The notes beneath the pieces are model-generated. The model made no database searches. It was not told where the DNA came from and worked only from the letters and a program-made list of their open reading frames with translations. Below, in pieces: positions 41,189 to 50,239 of a DNA stretch of 64,000 nt. A program made the position numbers and the translations under genes. The stretch's first letter is position 1, and the number at the start of each line of letters is the position of its first letter. Origin of the DNA: Neoroseomonas eburnea. Lineage in GTDB: Bacteria > Pseudomonadota > Alphaproteobacteria > Acetobacterales > Acetobacteraceae. The DNA lies in NCBI RefSeq assembly GCF_018129005.1, contig NZ_JAAEDL010000009.1, positions 113,216 to 177,215 of the forward strand. The letters are read 5' to 3'.

Positions 41189-42562
41189 ATGACCGACGCG
41201 CTATGGCGCCTGCCCGCGACCGACCTTGCCGCGCGCTTCCGCCGAAGGGACGCGACGCCGGGCGCGGCGCTGGAGGCCATCCTCGCGCGCATCGCCGAGG
41301 CCAACCCCGCGATCAACGCCTTCGCCACGCTGGACGAAGCCGGCGCCCGCGCCGCCGCGCGCGCGGCCGATGCGCGCTTCGCCGCCGGCGCGCCGCTCGG
41401 GCCGATGGATGGCATCCCGGTCTCGATCAAGGACAACATCACCGTCGCCGGGCTGCGCTGCGCCTGGGGGAGCGAATTGTTCCTCGACCACGTCCCGGAG
41501 GCGGACGAGACCCCGGTGGCGCGGCTGCGCGCGCAGGGCGCGGTCATCCTCGGCAAGACCAACGTCTCCGAATTCACCATGGGGCCGGGCCAATGCGCGA
41601 CCCGCGCCTTCGGCGTCACCCGCAACCCCTGGAACGCGGCGCTGACGCCCGGCGCCTCGACCGGTGGAGGCGCGGCGGCGGTCGCCTCCGGCATGGGGCC
41701 GATCGCCCTCGGCACCGATGGCGGGGGTTCGATCCGCCGGCCGGCGAGCCATTGCGGCCTGCTCGGCCTGAAGCCGAGCACCGGCCGCGTCGCGCGGCGC
41801 AACGGGCTGCCGGTGATCCTCGACGATTGCGAGGTGATCGGGCCGGTGGCGCGCACCGTGGACGATCTGGCGCTGGCGCTCGCCGCCATCCAGGGACCGC
41901 TGGAGGAGGACCGCCTCTCGATCGGCGTGCCGGGCCCGATGCGGGAACCGGCACCGCCCAAGGGTCTGCGCATCCTCTACGTGCCGCGGGTCGGCACCTG
42001 GGCGGTGGATGCGCCGATCGCGGAATCCTGCGCCGCCGCGGCGCGCGCCTGGGAAGCGCTCGGCCACCGGGTCGAGGAGGGCACGCTGCCGGTCGAGCTC
42101 GACCTGTTCGACCGCCACTGGCCGGACATCGGCGCCGCCGGCCTCGCCTGGCTGCTGCGCGGGCGCGACTGGCGCGGCCGCATCGGCGCCTACTACGAGG
42201 AGATGATGGAACGCGGCCAGCGCCTGACCGCGGCCGACTACATCGATGCGCTCGCCGCCTTTCGCGAGGTCCAGGCGCGATTTGCCGGCGCCTTCCGGCA
42301 ATGGGACCTGATCATGACGCCGTCCGCCGGCGCGCTGCCGTGGAGCGCGGAGGATCCGGGGCCGCCGCACCACCGCGCCTTCACCGGCATCGTCAACGCC
42401 GGCGGACTGCCGGGGGTGAGCATTCCCTGCGCGCCGTCGGGCGATGGCCTGCCGATCGGCTTCCAGCTCATCGCGCCCTTCGGTGGGGATTGGACCCTGG
42501 TGGCCATGGCTCGGCAATTCGAGTCGGCGCGCCCATGGGCGGAACGCTGGCCGGGGGGCTGA
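41189..42562 (+). CDS. Amidase signature family enzyme
   Basis: A 457-residue amidase. The Ser-cisSer-Lys triad can be placed: Lys in DGIPVSIKDNITVAG, the cis-Ser in PGASTGGGAAAVASG and the nucleophile in GTDGGGSIRRPASHCG. The usual GGSSGGS has become GASTGGG, a mild deviation. There is no GatB/E partner or Asn-tRNA context, so it is a free-standing amide or acylamide hydrolase of unknown substrate. A family A module follows directly. Confidence 0.88.
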   Translation: MTDALWRLPATDLAARFRRRDATPGAALEAILARIAEANPAINAFATLDEAGARAAARAADARFAAGAPLGPMDGIPVSIKDNITVAGLRCAWGSELFLDHVPEADETPVARLRAQGAVILGKTNVSEFTMGPGQCATRAFGVTRNPWNAALTPGASTGGGAAAVASGMGPIALGTDGGGSIRRPASHCGLLGLKPSTGRVARRNGLPVILDDCEVIGPVARTVDDLALALAAIQGPLEEDRLSIGVPGPMREPAPPKGLRILYVPRVGTWAVDAPIAESCAAAARAWEALGHRVEEGTLPVELDLFDRHWPDIGAAGLAWLLRGRDWRGRIGAYYEEMMERGQRLTAADYIDALAAFREVQARFAGAFRQWDLIMTPSAGALPWSAEDPGPPHHRAFTGIVNAGGLPGVSIPCAPSGDGLPIGFQLIAPFGGDWTLVAMARQFESARPWAERWPGG

Positions 42563-42569
42563 CGCGCAA

Positions 42570-42640
42570 GGGGAGGGCGCCGCCCTCCCCGGAACCCCTC
42601 CCGCCAAGGGCCGAAAGGCCTTTGGGAGCCGTCACCTGGA
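42570..42640. repeat. Family A repeat, single left module
   Basis: GGGGAGGGCG-CC-GCCCTCCCC then CCAAGGGCC-GAAA-GGCCTTTGG. It is directly downstream of the amidase stop and before the convergent GMC oxidoreductase. The remaining 42641-42812 holds no gene; it includes GC-rich sequence with short inverted repeats only. Confidence 0.8.
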
Positions 42641-42812
42641 GCATGCCCCAAGGAGGGCGGCCGCGAGCATCCGCCGCCGGCGCGCGCACGCGCGTGCCTG
42701 GCTTGCGCGCCGGGCGTTGGTGCGCTGGGCGCAATGGCGCCTTCCGCGCGCGTCACGGCGGGGTCGCGGGTCGTCTCATCGGGCCTCCGGCCGGGCGCAG
42801 GCGCGGCGACCT

Positions 42813-44411
42813 TCAGCCCCGCACGTCCTCGGCGATCAGGTCGGCCGCCTTCTCGGCGACGCTCAGCACCGTCGCGTTGATGTTGCAGACCGGGATGTCC
42901 GGGAAGACCGAGGCATCCGCCACGCGCAGTCCCTCGATGCCGCGCAGCCGCAGCCGGGCATCGAGGGGGGCCGCCGCATCGCCACCCATCCGCACGGTGC
43001 AGCAGGGGTGGTAGACCGTCCCGCCCGTCGCCTTGGCGAAGGCGAGCAGCGCCTCATCGGTCCCGGCCTGCGGCCCCGGGCGGAGTTCGTGCGCGACGAT
43101 GCCGCGCAGGGGCTCCGCGCCCATCCAGCGGCGCGCGAGGCGGATGCCACGCACCACGCAGTCCTCGTCCGCGCGCTCGGTCAGGAAGCGCGGGGCGATG
43201 GCGGGCGCGTCCTCGGGGCGGGGCGATTTCAGCGTCACGCTGCCGCGGCTGTGCGGCCGGCACTGCCAGACGCCGAGGGTGAAGCCAGGCTCCGCCTCCG
43301 GCACGCCGATGCGGCCATCCTGCCAGGAGATCGGGCCGCCGTTGATCTGGATGTCCGGCGCTTCCAGCCCATCCTGCGTGCGGGCGAACAGCGACATCAT
43401 CCCCGGCGACCAGGTCAGCACGCCCTTGCCCCGCGTGATCCAGCGCAGCACTTCGAGGCCGAGCCGCGGCCAGACGATGCGGCGATTGGCGCTCCAGCGA
43501 TGGTCGGTGAGCCGGTAGTTCAGCCGGACGATGTAGTGGTCCTGCAGGTTGCCTCCGATCCCCGGAGCATCGAGCACCGGCGCGATGCCGTGCTGCGCGA
43601 CGTGCCGCGCCGGCCCGATGCCCGAGAGCATCAGCAGGTGCGGCGAGCCGATCGCGCCGGCCGACAGCACCACGCCGAAGCGCGCGCGGATGACCTGTTC
43701 CTGCCCTCCGCGGCGGATGGCGACGCCCGTCGCGCGCCCGCCTTCCACGACGATGCGCAGCGCCAGCGCATTGTCGATCACCGCAAGGTTCGGCCGCGAC
43801 AGCGCCGGCACGAGATAGGCGCGCGCCGCCGAGATCCGCCGCTGCCCCCGCCGCGTCTGCTGGAAGGTGGCGAAGCCCTCGCGCCGCGGCCCGTTCATGT
43901 CCTCGTTGACCGGCAGGCCGATCGCTTCCGTCGCGCGGGCGAAGTGGTCGAGCAGCTCGGGGCGTTCCGCCAGGTGCTCGATCGGCTGTGGTCCCGTCGT
44001 GCCGCGCCCCTCGCCGCCGCCGGCAAAGGATTCATGACGCATGAAATAGGGCAGCAGGTCGTCCCACCCCCAGCCGGTGCAGCCTTTCTGCGCCCAGAGG
44101 TCGTAGTCCGACGGATGCCCGCGCACATGCCCGAGCCCGTTGATGGAGGAGGAGCCGCCCCAGACCCGCCCGCGCGGATAGTCGAGCGCCCGGTTGCCGG
44201 TGGCCGCATCGGGTTCGGTGCGGAACCCCCAGGTCAGCCGCGCGTGGTTCAGGATGCGCGCATAGCCGGCGGGGATGTGGATGTAGGGGTGGCGGTCGCG
44301 GCCCCCGGCCTCGATGACCGCGACGGTCGCGCCGTTCGCGGACAGCCGGTTCGCCAGCACGCAGCCGGCGCTGCCCGCGCCGACGATCACATGGTCGAAT
44401 GTCGTGTCCAT
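42813..44411 (-). CDS. GMC family FAD-dependent oxidoreductase (choline dehydrogenase-like)
   Basis: A 532-residue flavoenzyme. The FAD motif is HVIVGAGSAGCVLANRLS, the GMC signature 1 is RGRVWGGSSSINGLGHVRG, and signature 2 lies in GVVLSAGAIGSPHLLMLSGIG. The catalytic His is in TVYHPCCTVRMG. The second active-site residue (His or Asn near the C-terminus) is the Asn in VCNINATVLSVAEKAADLI. This is the alcohol/choline dehydrogenase-like branch; the substrate is unknown. It lies next to a LysR gene on the same strand. Confidence 0.9.
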   Translation of the reverse strand: MDTTFDHVIVGAGSAGCVLANRLSANGATVAVIEAGGRDRHPYIHIPAGYARILNHARLTWGFRTEPDAATGNRALDYPRGRVWGGSSSINGLGHVRGHPSDYDLWAQKGCTGWGWDDLLPYFMRHESFAGGGEGRGTTGPQPIEHLAERPELLDHFARATEAIGLPVNEDMNGPRREGFATFQQTRRGQRRISAARAYLVPALSRPNLAVIDNALALRIVVEGGRATGVAIRRGGQEQVIRARFGVVLSAGAIGSPHLLMLSGIGPARHVAQHGIAPVLDAPGIGGNLQDHYIVRLNYRLTDHRWSANRRIVWPRLGLEVLRWITRGKGVLTWSPGMMSLFARTQDGLEAPDIQINGGPISWQDGRIGVPEAEPGFTLGVWQCRPHSRGSVTLKSPRPEDAPAIAPRFLTERADEDCVVRGIRLARRWMGAEPLRGIVAHELRPGPQAGTDEALLAFAKATGGTVYHPCCTVRMGGDAAAPLDARLRLRGIEGLRVADASVFPDIPVCNINATVLSVAEKAADLIAEDVRG

Positions 44412-44435
44412 CCGCGCATCGGAGCGTGCGCGGGT

Positions 44436-44541
44436 CCGGCGGTCCAGGGGCCTTTCGGCCCCCCCGCCCGGAATCCGCCGCTGATGCGGGCGCCCGCGAT
44501 GGCGACCCGGAGGGGGCGAGGGAGGCGTCGCCTCCCGGTTC
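44436..44541. repeat. Degenerate family A-like remnant
   Basis: Pieces of the pattern remain: CCAGGGGCC-TTTC-GGCCCCCC near 44444 and GGGAGGCG-TC-GCCTCCC near 44520, but spacing and sequence have drifted. It lies between the LysR stop and the GMC start on the same strand. Confidence 0.4.
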
Positions 44542-44543
44542 CT

Positions 44544-45494
44544 TCAGTCGTCGACCCCGCGCGGAGCGTCCCCGGCCTCCACCGCCGGCACTTCGCGCGC
44601 CACCGCCAGCATCAGCCGCCGCAGCCAGGCATGCCCGGAATCGCTCTCGAAGCGACGATGGAAGATCATCGACAGCCGCGTATGGCGGATCAGCACCGGC
44701 GATTCGCGCACCGCCAGCCCATGCGCTTCCGCCAGCCGCAGCGCGAGCCGCCCCGACAGCGTCATCACCATGTCCGTCCGCGCCAGGATGTCCGGCACCG
44801 CCGAGAGATGCGCCACCACCGCGCCGAGCCGTCGCCGCTTGCCGCGCGTCGCCAGCGCGACGTCGAGCGCCCCATCGCGCGATCCGTTGGGGGAATGGAG
44901 CAGGTGCGGGAAGGTGATCAGCCGGTCTTCGTCGAGCACGCCGCTCGCTAGCGGATGGCCCCGGCGCATCAGGGTCATGAAGCCTTCCGGCAGCAGGCGG
45001 ACGCGGGTGTAGATCGCCGGCGGCTCGGGCAGCACGCCGATGGCGAGCTCGGCTTCCCCGCGTTCCAGCAGCGACTGCCAGTTGGTGCGGTCGGCATGGC
45101 GGATGGCGAGCAGGCAGCCCGGCGCTTCCCGCACCATCCGTTCGAGCAGCATCGGCGCCAGCACCGCTTCGGCGTATTCGCTGAGCGCGATCGGGAAGAC
45201 GCGGTCGGAGGTGGCGGGGTCGAAGGGCGCGTGGACGGCGAGGGTATCGCGCAGCCGGTCGAGCACCTCGGCTACAGGAGCGGCGAGGGCGAGGGCGAGT
45301 TCCGTCGGCTCCACCCCGCCGGGCCGGCGGAGGAAGAGCTCGTCGTTCAGTGCCGCGCGCAGCCTGGCGAGCGCGTTGGACACCGCGGGCTGGGACAGGT
45401 TCAGCCGCTGCGCCGCGCGGGTGACGTGGCGTTCCCGTGCCACCGCGTCGAAGACGCGGAGCAGGTTGAGGTCGAGGGTCGCGACGTCCGCCAT
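44544..45494 (-). CDS. LysR family transcriptional regulator
   Basis: A 316-residue activator/repressor. The helix-turn-helix is LLRVFDAVARERHVTRAAQRLNLSQPAVSNALARLR followed by FLRRPGGVEPTELA. The effector domain has IGVLPEPPAIYTRVRLLPEGF, resembling the NodD/NahR-type LysR subgroup. It is divergent from a DoxX gene (start 45606) with 111 bases between; no obvious T-N11-A box stood out in the GC-rich gap. Either DoxX or the GMC enzyme may be its target. Confidence 0.88.
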   Translation of the reverse strand: MADVATLDLNLLRVFDAVARERHVTRAAQRLNLSQPAVSNALARLRAALNDELFLRRPGGVEPTELALALAAPVAEVLDRLRDTLAVHAPFDPATSDRVFPIALSEYAEAVLAPMLLERMVREAPGCLLAIRHADRTNWQSLLERGEAELAIGVLPEPPAIYTRVRLLPEGFMTLMRRGHPLASGVLDEDRLITFPHLLHSPNGSRDGALDVALATRGKRRRLGAVVAHLSAVPDILARTDMVMTLSGRLALRLAEAHGLAVRESPVLIRHTRLSMIFHRRFESDSGHAWLRRLMLAVAREVPAVEAGDAPRGVDD

Positions 45495-45605
45495 TCGTGG
45501 CGGTGATGATGGACGTTCCGAAGGCCCGTTGGAAGGTGCCGACCCTCCGGAGGCATGGTCCCTGCCAGAGAAGGCCAGCCGGCCTCGCATCCAAGGACAC
45601 CGACC

Positions 45606-46040
45606 ATGATCGATGTGAAGACCACCACCCCCTACTCCGCCTTCCTCCTCCGCGTCAGCCTGGGCCTGCTGTTCCTGGCCCATGGCGGTCTGCTGAAGCT
45701 CGCGACCTTCGGCCTGTCGGGCACGATGGGCTTCTTCGGTTCGCTCGGCTATCCACCGGTCTTCGGCGCCATCGTCGCCTTCGCCGAGGTCGGCGCCGGC
45801 ATTGCGCTGATCGCCGGCGTCGGCGTGCGCATCGTCAGCCTGCTGGCGCAGCCGATCCTGATCGGCGCGACCCTGCAGCACCTGCCGGCCGGCTGGGTGT
45901 TCAGCCGCCAGGGCGGCGGCTGGGAATTCCCCGCCTTCTGGACGGTGGCGCTGCTGGTGCAGGCCGGTCTCGGTGCCGGCGCCTGGGCGCTGGACGTGAA
46001 CCGCCTGCTCGGACGCCAGCCGGCCGCGGCGAACGCCTGA
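45606..46040 (+). CDS. DoxX family membrane protein
   Basis: A 144-residue four-helix membrane protein. The family N-terminus is FLLRVSLGLLFLAHGGLLKLATFGL, followed by GTMGFFGSLGYPPVFGAIVAFAEVGAGIALIAG. DoxX-like proteins occur with oxidoreductases and in redox or thiol stress; this one has the GGGWEFPAFWTVALL segment of the YphA-like branch. The ATG at 45606 is preferred over an upstream frame start at 45555. Function is not specific. Confidence 0.85.
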   Translation: MIDVKTTTPYSAFLLRVSLGLLFLAHGGLLKLATFGLSGTMGFFGSLGYPPVFGAIVAFAEVGAGIALIAGVGVRIVSLLAQPILIGATLQHLPAGWVFSRQGGGWEFPAFWTVALLVQAGLGAGAWALDVNRLLGRQPAAANA

Positions 46041-46154
46041 CGCATCCCGGAATGTGATCGGGCGGGGGGGGCGATCCGCCCCCTGCCTGCAGGTGACGGC
46101 CCCCGCCGCAGGCGGGGGCTTGTCGTTTCAATGCTGCCGGCCCGCGGAACCCTG

Positions 46155-46223
46155 CCGTGTGCCGCTCAGCGCAACACTACCGTGTGCCGCTCCGCGCAAC
46201 ACTACCGTGTGCCGCTCCGCGGC
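46155..46223. repeat. Short direct tandem repeat at the 3' end of the SYLF gene
   Basis: Two 25-base units, CCGTGTGCCGCTCxGCGCAACACTA, at 46155-46179 and 46180-46204, differing by one base, and a partial third (CCGTGTGCCGCTCCGCGGC, 46205-46223). The third copy codes for the last residues of the SYLF protein and its stop codon lies at the unit boundary, so repeat expansion has copied the gene end rather than altered the frame. Confidence 0.85.
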
Positions 46224-47035
46224 GGGGCCGGCAGGCTCTCGGACTGCACCCTCCCGGTGGTCGGGCCGGGGGCCGGCGTGATCACCGCCTGCGGCGGCGC
46301 GGAGCCCTGCGGCGGGGCCGAACCCTGCGGCGCCGACGCCGGCGTTGCGGCCGGCGCCTGGGAGAAGCGCATCAGCGCCGCCCGCAGCGGATCGGAGGCC
46401 GGGTTGTGCGCTTCCATCCCCACCACGACCTGGCGTGCCGAGACGTCGCGGCCGAAGTAGTTGCGCATCCACTCGCTGCGCGACGAGATCAGGTTGCCGT
46501 CGAGCGAGATGCCCGCGAACAGCCCGCGGGCGCGGGCGATGGTCACGATGTCGGCGCCGATCGCCGCCGTTGTCGCGCCGGAGATGCCGCGCCCCAGCGT
46601 GCCGAGCGCCACGCCGGCATCCGCGCCGAACCTGAACTGGCTGTCCAGCATCGCGTCCAGCGCCTTGTCGTTCATGATCAGCATCAGCACCTGCGCGTCC
46701 TGCACGCCGATCTGAAAGCCGATCGACCCGCCGCCCATGGTGAAGAAGGCCGGCGAGGACCAGGATCCGCTGCCGTCGCGCGCCACCATCACGCAGTCGC
46801 CGCCCGCGCCGCCGAAGATGAAGCCGGCGCGGAAGACCCGCGGGCAGATCATCGCGGCCCGCGAGCGGCCGAGCAGCGAGCGCGCATCCGCGCTCATGTC
46901 GCCGAGATCGAGGATCTCCTGCAGGGCGAGGGTGGAGCGGTCGACCAGCGACTGCTCCTCCGACTGGGCGCGGGCCTCCTGCGGCCCGAACGCAAGGACC
47001 AGGCCGGCGAGGACGAAAAGGGCGAGACGGCGCAT
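46202..47035 (-). CDS. SYLF (YSC84-like) lipid-binding domain protein
   Basis: A 277-residue exported protein. Signal: MRRLALFVLAGLVLAFGPQEARA. The SYLF domain spans about residues 45-215: RAAMICPRVFRAGFIFGGAGGDCV, GSWSSPAFFTMGGGSIGFQIGVQ, LMIMNDKALDAML and IARARGLFAGISLDG. SYLF domains bind phosphoinositides in eukaryotes; bacterial exported members are of unclear role. The C-terminal tail is a low-complexity Ala/Pro/Gln stretch with an APPQGS repeat, ending in the tandem DNA repeat. Confidence 0.88.
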   Translation of the reverse strand: MRRLALFVLAGLVLAFGPQEARAQSEEQSLVDRSTLALQEILDLGDMSADARSLLGRSRAAMICPRVFRAGFIFGGAGGDCVMVARDGSGSWSSPAFFTMGGGSIGFQIGVQDAQVLMLIMNDKALDAMLDSQFRFGADAGVALGTLGRGISGATTAAIGADIVTIARARGLFAGISLDGNLISSRSEWMRNYFGRDVSARQVVVGMEAHNPASDPLRAALMRFSQAPAATPASAPQGSAPPQGSAPPQAVITPAPGPTTGRVQSESLPAPPRSGTR

Positions 47036-47267
47036 GAAGCGAACCTCCCAAGCCTTTGAATGCTCGCCCTTCTAGCCCGATCGCCGGTGCAAGACAAAGG
47101 TTTCCCGATGGCGAAATCGTGAACGGGTCTGGGGGCCAGGAGCCGTTCGGCCCTGGGCGGGAGCCGATGCGAATGGCCGGTCGGGTAGACGGGGGGCTTT
47201 GCCGCTCCGGCCCCCCCCTGCCCCACGGGACCCCTTTCACCTTCCGTCACGACGCGAATCGGAGCCC

Positions 47268-47456
47268 CTCGGCCGAAAGACCCCTGGAAACCCCGACCTG
47301 GTGCCCGGTACCGCAGGCATGTTGGACCACTGCGGCGCGCTGTGCGCAGGCGCGGGCTTCGGCACTGTTCCCGACAGCGGTGCCCCGTTCCAGGTGGCGG
47401 TTTGCAAAGGCCTTTCGGCCTTTGCCGGGGAGGTCCGGAGGGGCGGCACCCCTCCG
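47268..47456. repeat. Family A composite repeat, left module eroded
   Basis: The right module is intact: CAAAGGCC-TTTC-GGCCTTTG, GGGGAGG, then CCGGAGGGGC-GGC-ACCCCTCCGG. The left is reduced to CCGAAAGACCCCTGGAAACC with GACCTGGTGCC. The core is about 80 bases. It occupies part of the 459-base gap 47036-47494. The rest (47036-47267) has a stretch near 47090 (GCAAGACAAAGGTTTCCCGATGG) that may hold the SYLF promoter, but no gene. Confidence 0.75.
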
Positions 47457-47494
47457 GCTTCCTCGCCCGATCCTCGCGCGGAAGAAGCGCCGCG

Positions 47495-48136
47495 CTACGC
47501 CGCCGCCGGCGGCGTCCAGGGCTCCTCGTTGACCGCGGCCACCCGCCAGTCGAGCCCGTGCTTCTCGATTCGCGTCAGGGACAGGTTCTTGATCGAGAAC
47601 ACCAGCGCCTGGTCCGGCGAAAGCCCCATCGCATGCGCCAGCATGGCCCGGATCGACCCGCCATGCGCGACGACGACGACGTCCTGCCCTTCCAGCAGCG
47701 TCGCCATGCGTTCGAGCGCGCCGGAAACCCGCGCCTGCATCTCGCGGAAGGATTCGCCCCCCGGCGGATGTTCCTCCCCCGCATGCGGCCAGAACGGGTG
47801 TGCCGGGCGGGTCAGCAGGGCGGGCAGCGCCTCATGCGGAATGCCCTGCCAATCGCCGAGGTGCTGCTCGGCGAACTCCGGCTCGATGTCGAGCCCGGTT
47901 TCGGGATAGCCGGCGGCGAAGACCGCGGCCGCAGTGGCGCGCGTGCGCGAAAGGTTCGTCACGAACCACCGCGCCGGCTGCGGCAGGCGGTGCGCCAGCC
48001 AGCGATACGACGCGGCCTCCTGCCGCAGCGCCAGGTCGCAGAGCGCGACGTCCATCGAACCGTAGAGCACGGCCCTGGCGGAAGGTTCGACCAGCGCGTG
48101 GCGGACGAGGAAGAAGCGAGTCGGTGTCACGGGCAT
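47495..48136 (-). CDS. Histidine phosphatase family protein
   Basis: A 213-residue phosphoglycerate mutase-like phosphatase. The active-site RHG-type motif is FFLVRHALVEPSARAVLYG, with the phosphohistidine; the second catalytic His is in VVVVAHGGSIRAMLAHAMG; the acid is likely Glu in FAEQHLGDWQG. Members include alpha-ribazole phosphatase CobC, SixA and broad phosphatases; nothing in the neighbourhood indicates cobalamin synthesis, so the substrate is left open. Confidence 0.87.
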   Translation of the reverse strand: MPVTPTRFFLVRHALVEPSARAVLYGSMDVALCDLALRQEAASYRWLAHRLPQPARWFVTNLSRTRATAAAVFAAGYPETGLDIEPEFAEQHLGDWQGIPHEALPALLTRPAHPFWPHAGEEHPPGGESFREMQARVSGALERMATLLEGQDVVVVAHGGSIRAMLAHAMGLSPDQALVFSIKNLSLTRIEKHGLDWRVAAVNEEPWTPPAAA

Positions 48137-48203
48137 CCTCTCATCCTCTACCGCAGCCGACCGGGGCTGGGGAGGGGCGCGCGCGCCGCGCTATGCTGGG
48201 CGC

Positions 48204-48704
48204 ATGGACATCACAATCCACCAGGGCTGGGTGCCCGGCGCGATCGGCGACATTGCCGCCCTGCACGCCCGCCACTACGCCGAAAGCCACGGCTTCGACG
48301 CCTTCTTCGAGGCGAAGGTCGCGCGGGAACTCGGCGAATTCCTGCTGCGCCTCGACCCGGCGCGCGACCTGTTCCGCTGCGCGGTGGCCGGTGGGCGCGT
48401 CCTCGGCTCCATTGCGCTCGACTGCGGGGAGGATCCGGCCTCGGCGCATCTGCGCTGGTTCGTGCTGGACGCGTCGCTGCGCGGCAGGGGGCTGGGGCGG
48501 CGCTGGCTGGAGGAAGCCATCGCACAGGCACGACGCGCCGGCGCGCCGCAGGTTCACCTCTGGACGCTCGCCGGGCTGGATGCGGCAGGGCACCTCTACG
48601 AGCAGGCGGGGTTCAGCCTGGTGGAGGAGATCAAGGCGGAGCAGTGGGGGCGGCGCGTGACCGAGCGGAGGCTGGTGATGCCCCTCGGGCGTGCAGGAAG
48701 GTGA
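48204..48704 (+). CDS. GNAT family N-acetyltransferase
   Basis: A 166-residue acyltransferase. Motif A for acetyl-CoA binding is LRWFVLDASLRGRGLGRRWLEEAI, and motif B includes VHLWTLAGLDAAGHLYEQAGFSLVEE. The substrate may be a small molecule or a protein N-terminus; the presence of WT.aGL..A..LYe.aGF is typical of the MarR-linked or small-molecule GNATs. Divergent from the phosphatase, with 67 bases between. Confidence 0.88.
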   Translation: MDITIHQGWVPGAIGDIAALHARHYAESHGFDAFFEAKVARELGEFLLRLDPARDLFRCAVAGGRVLGSIALDCGEDPASAHLRWFVLDASLRGRGLGRRWLEEAIAQARRAGAPQVHLWTLAGLDAAGHLYEQAGFSLVEEIKAEQWGRRVTERRLVMPLGRAGR

Positions 48705-48740
48705 AGCGCGGCGCGAACGGCGCGCCGGCTTCGACCGGGG

Positions 48741-50189
48741 TCAGGCTGAACCGATGCGCCGCAGCAAGGCGCGCCGCCAGCGATTCAGGGGGCGCCTGAC
48801 GACGGCGGGAACGGCGCGGCGCCAGATGCCTCGCAGCATCCGTTCCGCCCGCATGCCCGGCAGGCTCTGCAAGGCCTGCGCCGTCGACTGGTCGATCGCT
48901 GCGCGCAGCGCCGCGGGCAGTCCTGACGACAGCGATTCCTCGACGCTCGCGCGCAGCATCGGCGGCAGTCTCGCCGCCAGCGCTCCGTCCACCGTGGCGG
49001 CGAGGCTGCCCTGCAACGGGCCTGCGAGAAGATGGCTCGATGCCTCGGCGACGGCCGCGCTCGCCATTGCGGGCAATCGCGCCGACAGCGTCGCCTCCAG
49101 GGTCGCCGAAAAGCCGCCCTGCAGCGCATCGAGCGCCTGCCGCACGGGGTCGGGCCGGAACCCGACGACCTCCTGTGCCACGGCGCGCCAGGGGCGCTCG
49201 GCCGCTGTCGGAAGCAGGTTCTCGAGCCAGGCCGCCGTAGCCGCGGCCACTTCGGCCGCGGGGCATGGCGGTTCGGTCATCGCGGCGCGGTAGAGCTCCA
49301 CATGCATGGCCGCGTAGGCCTCGGCCGTCGCTGCCTCGCGCAGCCGCGCCGCGATCCGGGCGGCATCCGCAGGGTCGTAGGCGGCGATCGCGGCGCGCAG
49401 CCCCTCCGCCGTCAGCGGCCGGGACAGCAGGCCAGCGCCGAAGTTGAGCCGGCGCCACTCCTCGAGCCGTGCGCCGGTCAGCAAACCGGCGAAGCCCCTG
49501 CCGTCCCCCACGACGACCGCACAGCCGACGGTGGCGGCTTCGAGCGCCATGCGCGCCGTCGCGAAGACGAGGTCGTACTTCGGCAGCTCGTCTTCCAGGC
49601 GATCTGTCACCCGGCCGGTCGCCGGGCCGAGCTCATCGAGGTCGATCGCAAGCTCCCCGCAGACGCCACGCACCAGTTCGAGATGCTCGGCGGTCTTCGT
49701 CAGCAGCAGGGCGCGCGCCGGCCGTGCCGGCAGGGGCAGGCGCGGGCGGAAGCGCTCCATGTCCACGGCGTTCAGGATGACGCTCAGCCGGTCCGCCGGC
49801 ACGCCGCGGGACAGGCAGCGGTCCCGGCAGAGATCGTCGACGGCGATCCACCGGCGGATCTGCGGGTGCGGCCGCGGGGCCTCCACTTCGAAAAGCGCGC
49901 TGTGGCAGGCGAAGACCGCGGGCACGCCGGGGAAGGCGGCAAGTGCCATCGCGGCCGGGGGCGTGTGCTGCAGATGGAGCACGTCCGGCCGAAAGGGCAG
50001 TTCGGCAATCCGGTCCACCACGACATGGCCGCGGCGCCGCATGCGCACCGCCTGATCGCCCAGGGTCGGCGCGTACAGCATCGGCTGGTGCCCGGCGCGC
50101 CGCAGCCCGTCCGCCAGGAGCTCGACCACGGCCTCGGACCCGCTTCCATGCGCCACGAACAGGTTGGTGATCAGTACTCGCAGGCTCAT
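48741..50189 (-). CDS. Glycosyltransferase-like protein with helical C-terminal extension
   Basis: A 482-residue protein. The N-terminal part reads like a GT-B glycosyltransferase: MSLRVLITNLFVAHGSGSEAVVELLADGLRRAGH, VLHLQHTPPAAM, LSVILNAVDMERFRPR and ALEAATVGCAVVVGDGRGFAGLL. The canonical ExxxxxxxE donor motif is not clear. The last 150 residues contain three imperfect amphipathic repeats (LEATLSARLPAMASAAVAE, VDGALAARLPPMLRASVEE, LSSGLPAALRAAID) and a basic tail (RRPLNRWRRALLRR), which may bind membrane. Divergent from a PIG-L-like gene, so probably a cell-envelope glycan pair. Confidence 0.7.
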   Translation of the reverse strand: MSLRVLITNLFVAHGSGSEAVVELLADGLRRAGHQPMLYAPTLGDQAVRMRRRGHVVVDRIAELPFRPDVLHLQHTPPAAMALAAFPGVPAVFACHSALFEVEAPRPHPQIRRWIAVDDLCRDRCLSRGVPADRLSVILNAVDMERFRPRLPLPARPARALLLTKTAEHLELVRGVCGELAIDLDELGPATGRVTDRLEDELPKYDLVFATARMALEAATVGCAVVVGDGRGFAGLLTGARLEEWRRLNFGAGLLSRPLTAEGLRAAIAAYDPADAARIAARLREAATAEAYAAMHVELYRAAMTEPPCPAAEVAAATAAWLENLLPTAAERPWRAVAQEVVGFRPDPVRQALDALQGGFSATLEATLSARLPAMASAAVAEASSHLLAGPLQGSLAATVDGALAARLPPMLRASVEESLSSGLPAALRAAIDQSTAQALQSLPGMRAERMLRGIWRRAVPAVVRRPLNRWRRALLRRIGSA

Positions 50190-50239
50190 CGGCCGTTTCC
50201 CTTGGTGGCGCCGCGGCCCGCAGATATGATCACGCCCGT

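Noticed and set aside
46155..46223. Possible CRISPR array
   Set aside because: The units are adjoining with no spacers, only two and a half copies exist, and no cas gene is nearby. No CRISPR-like array was seen anywhere in the window.
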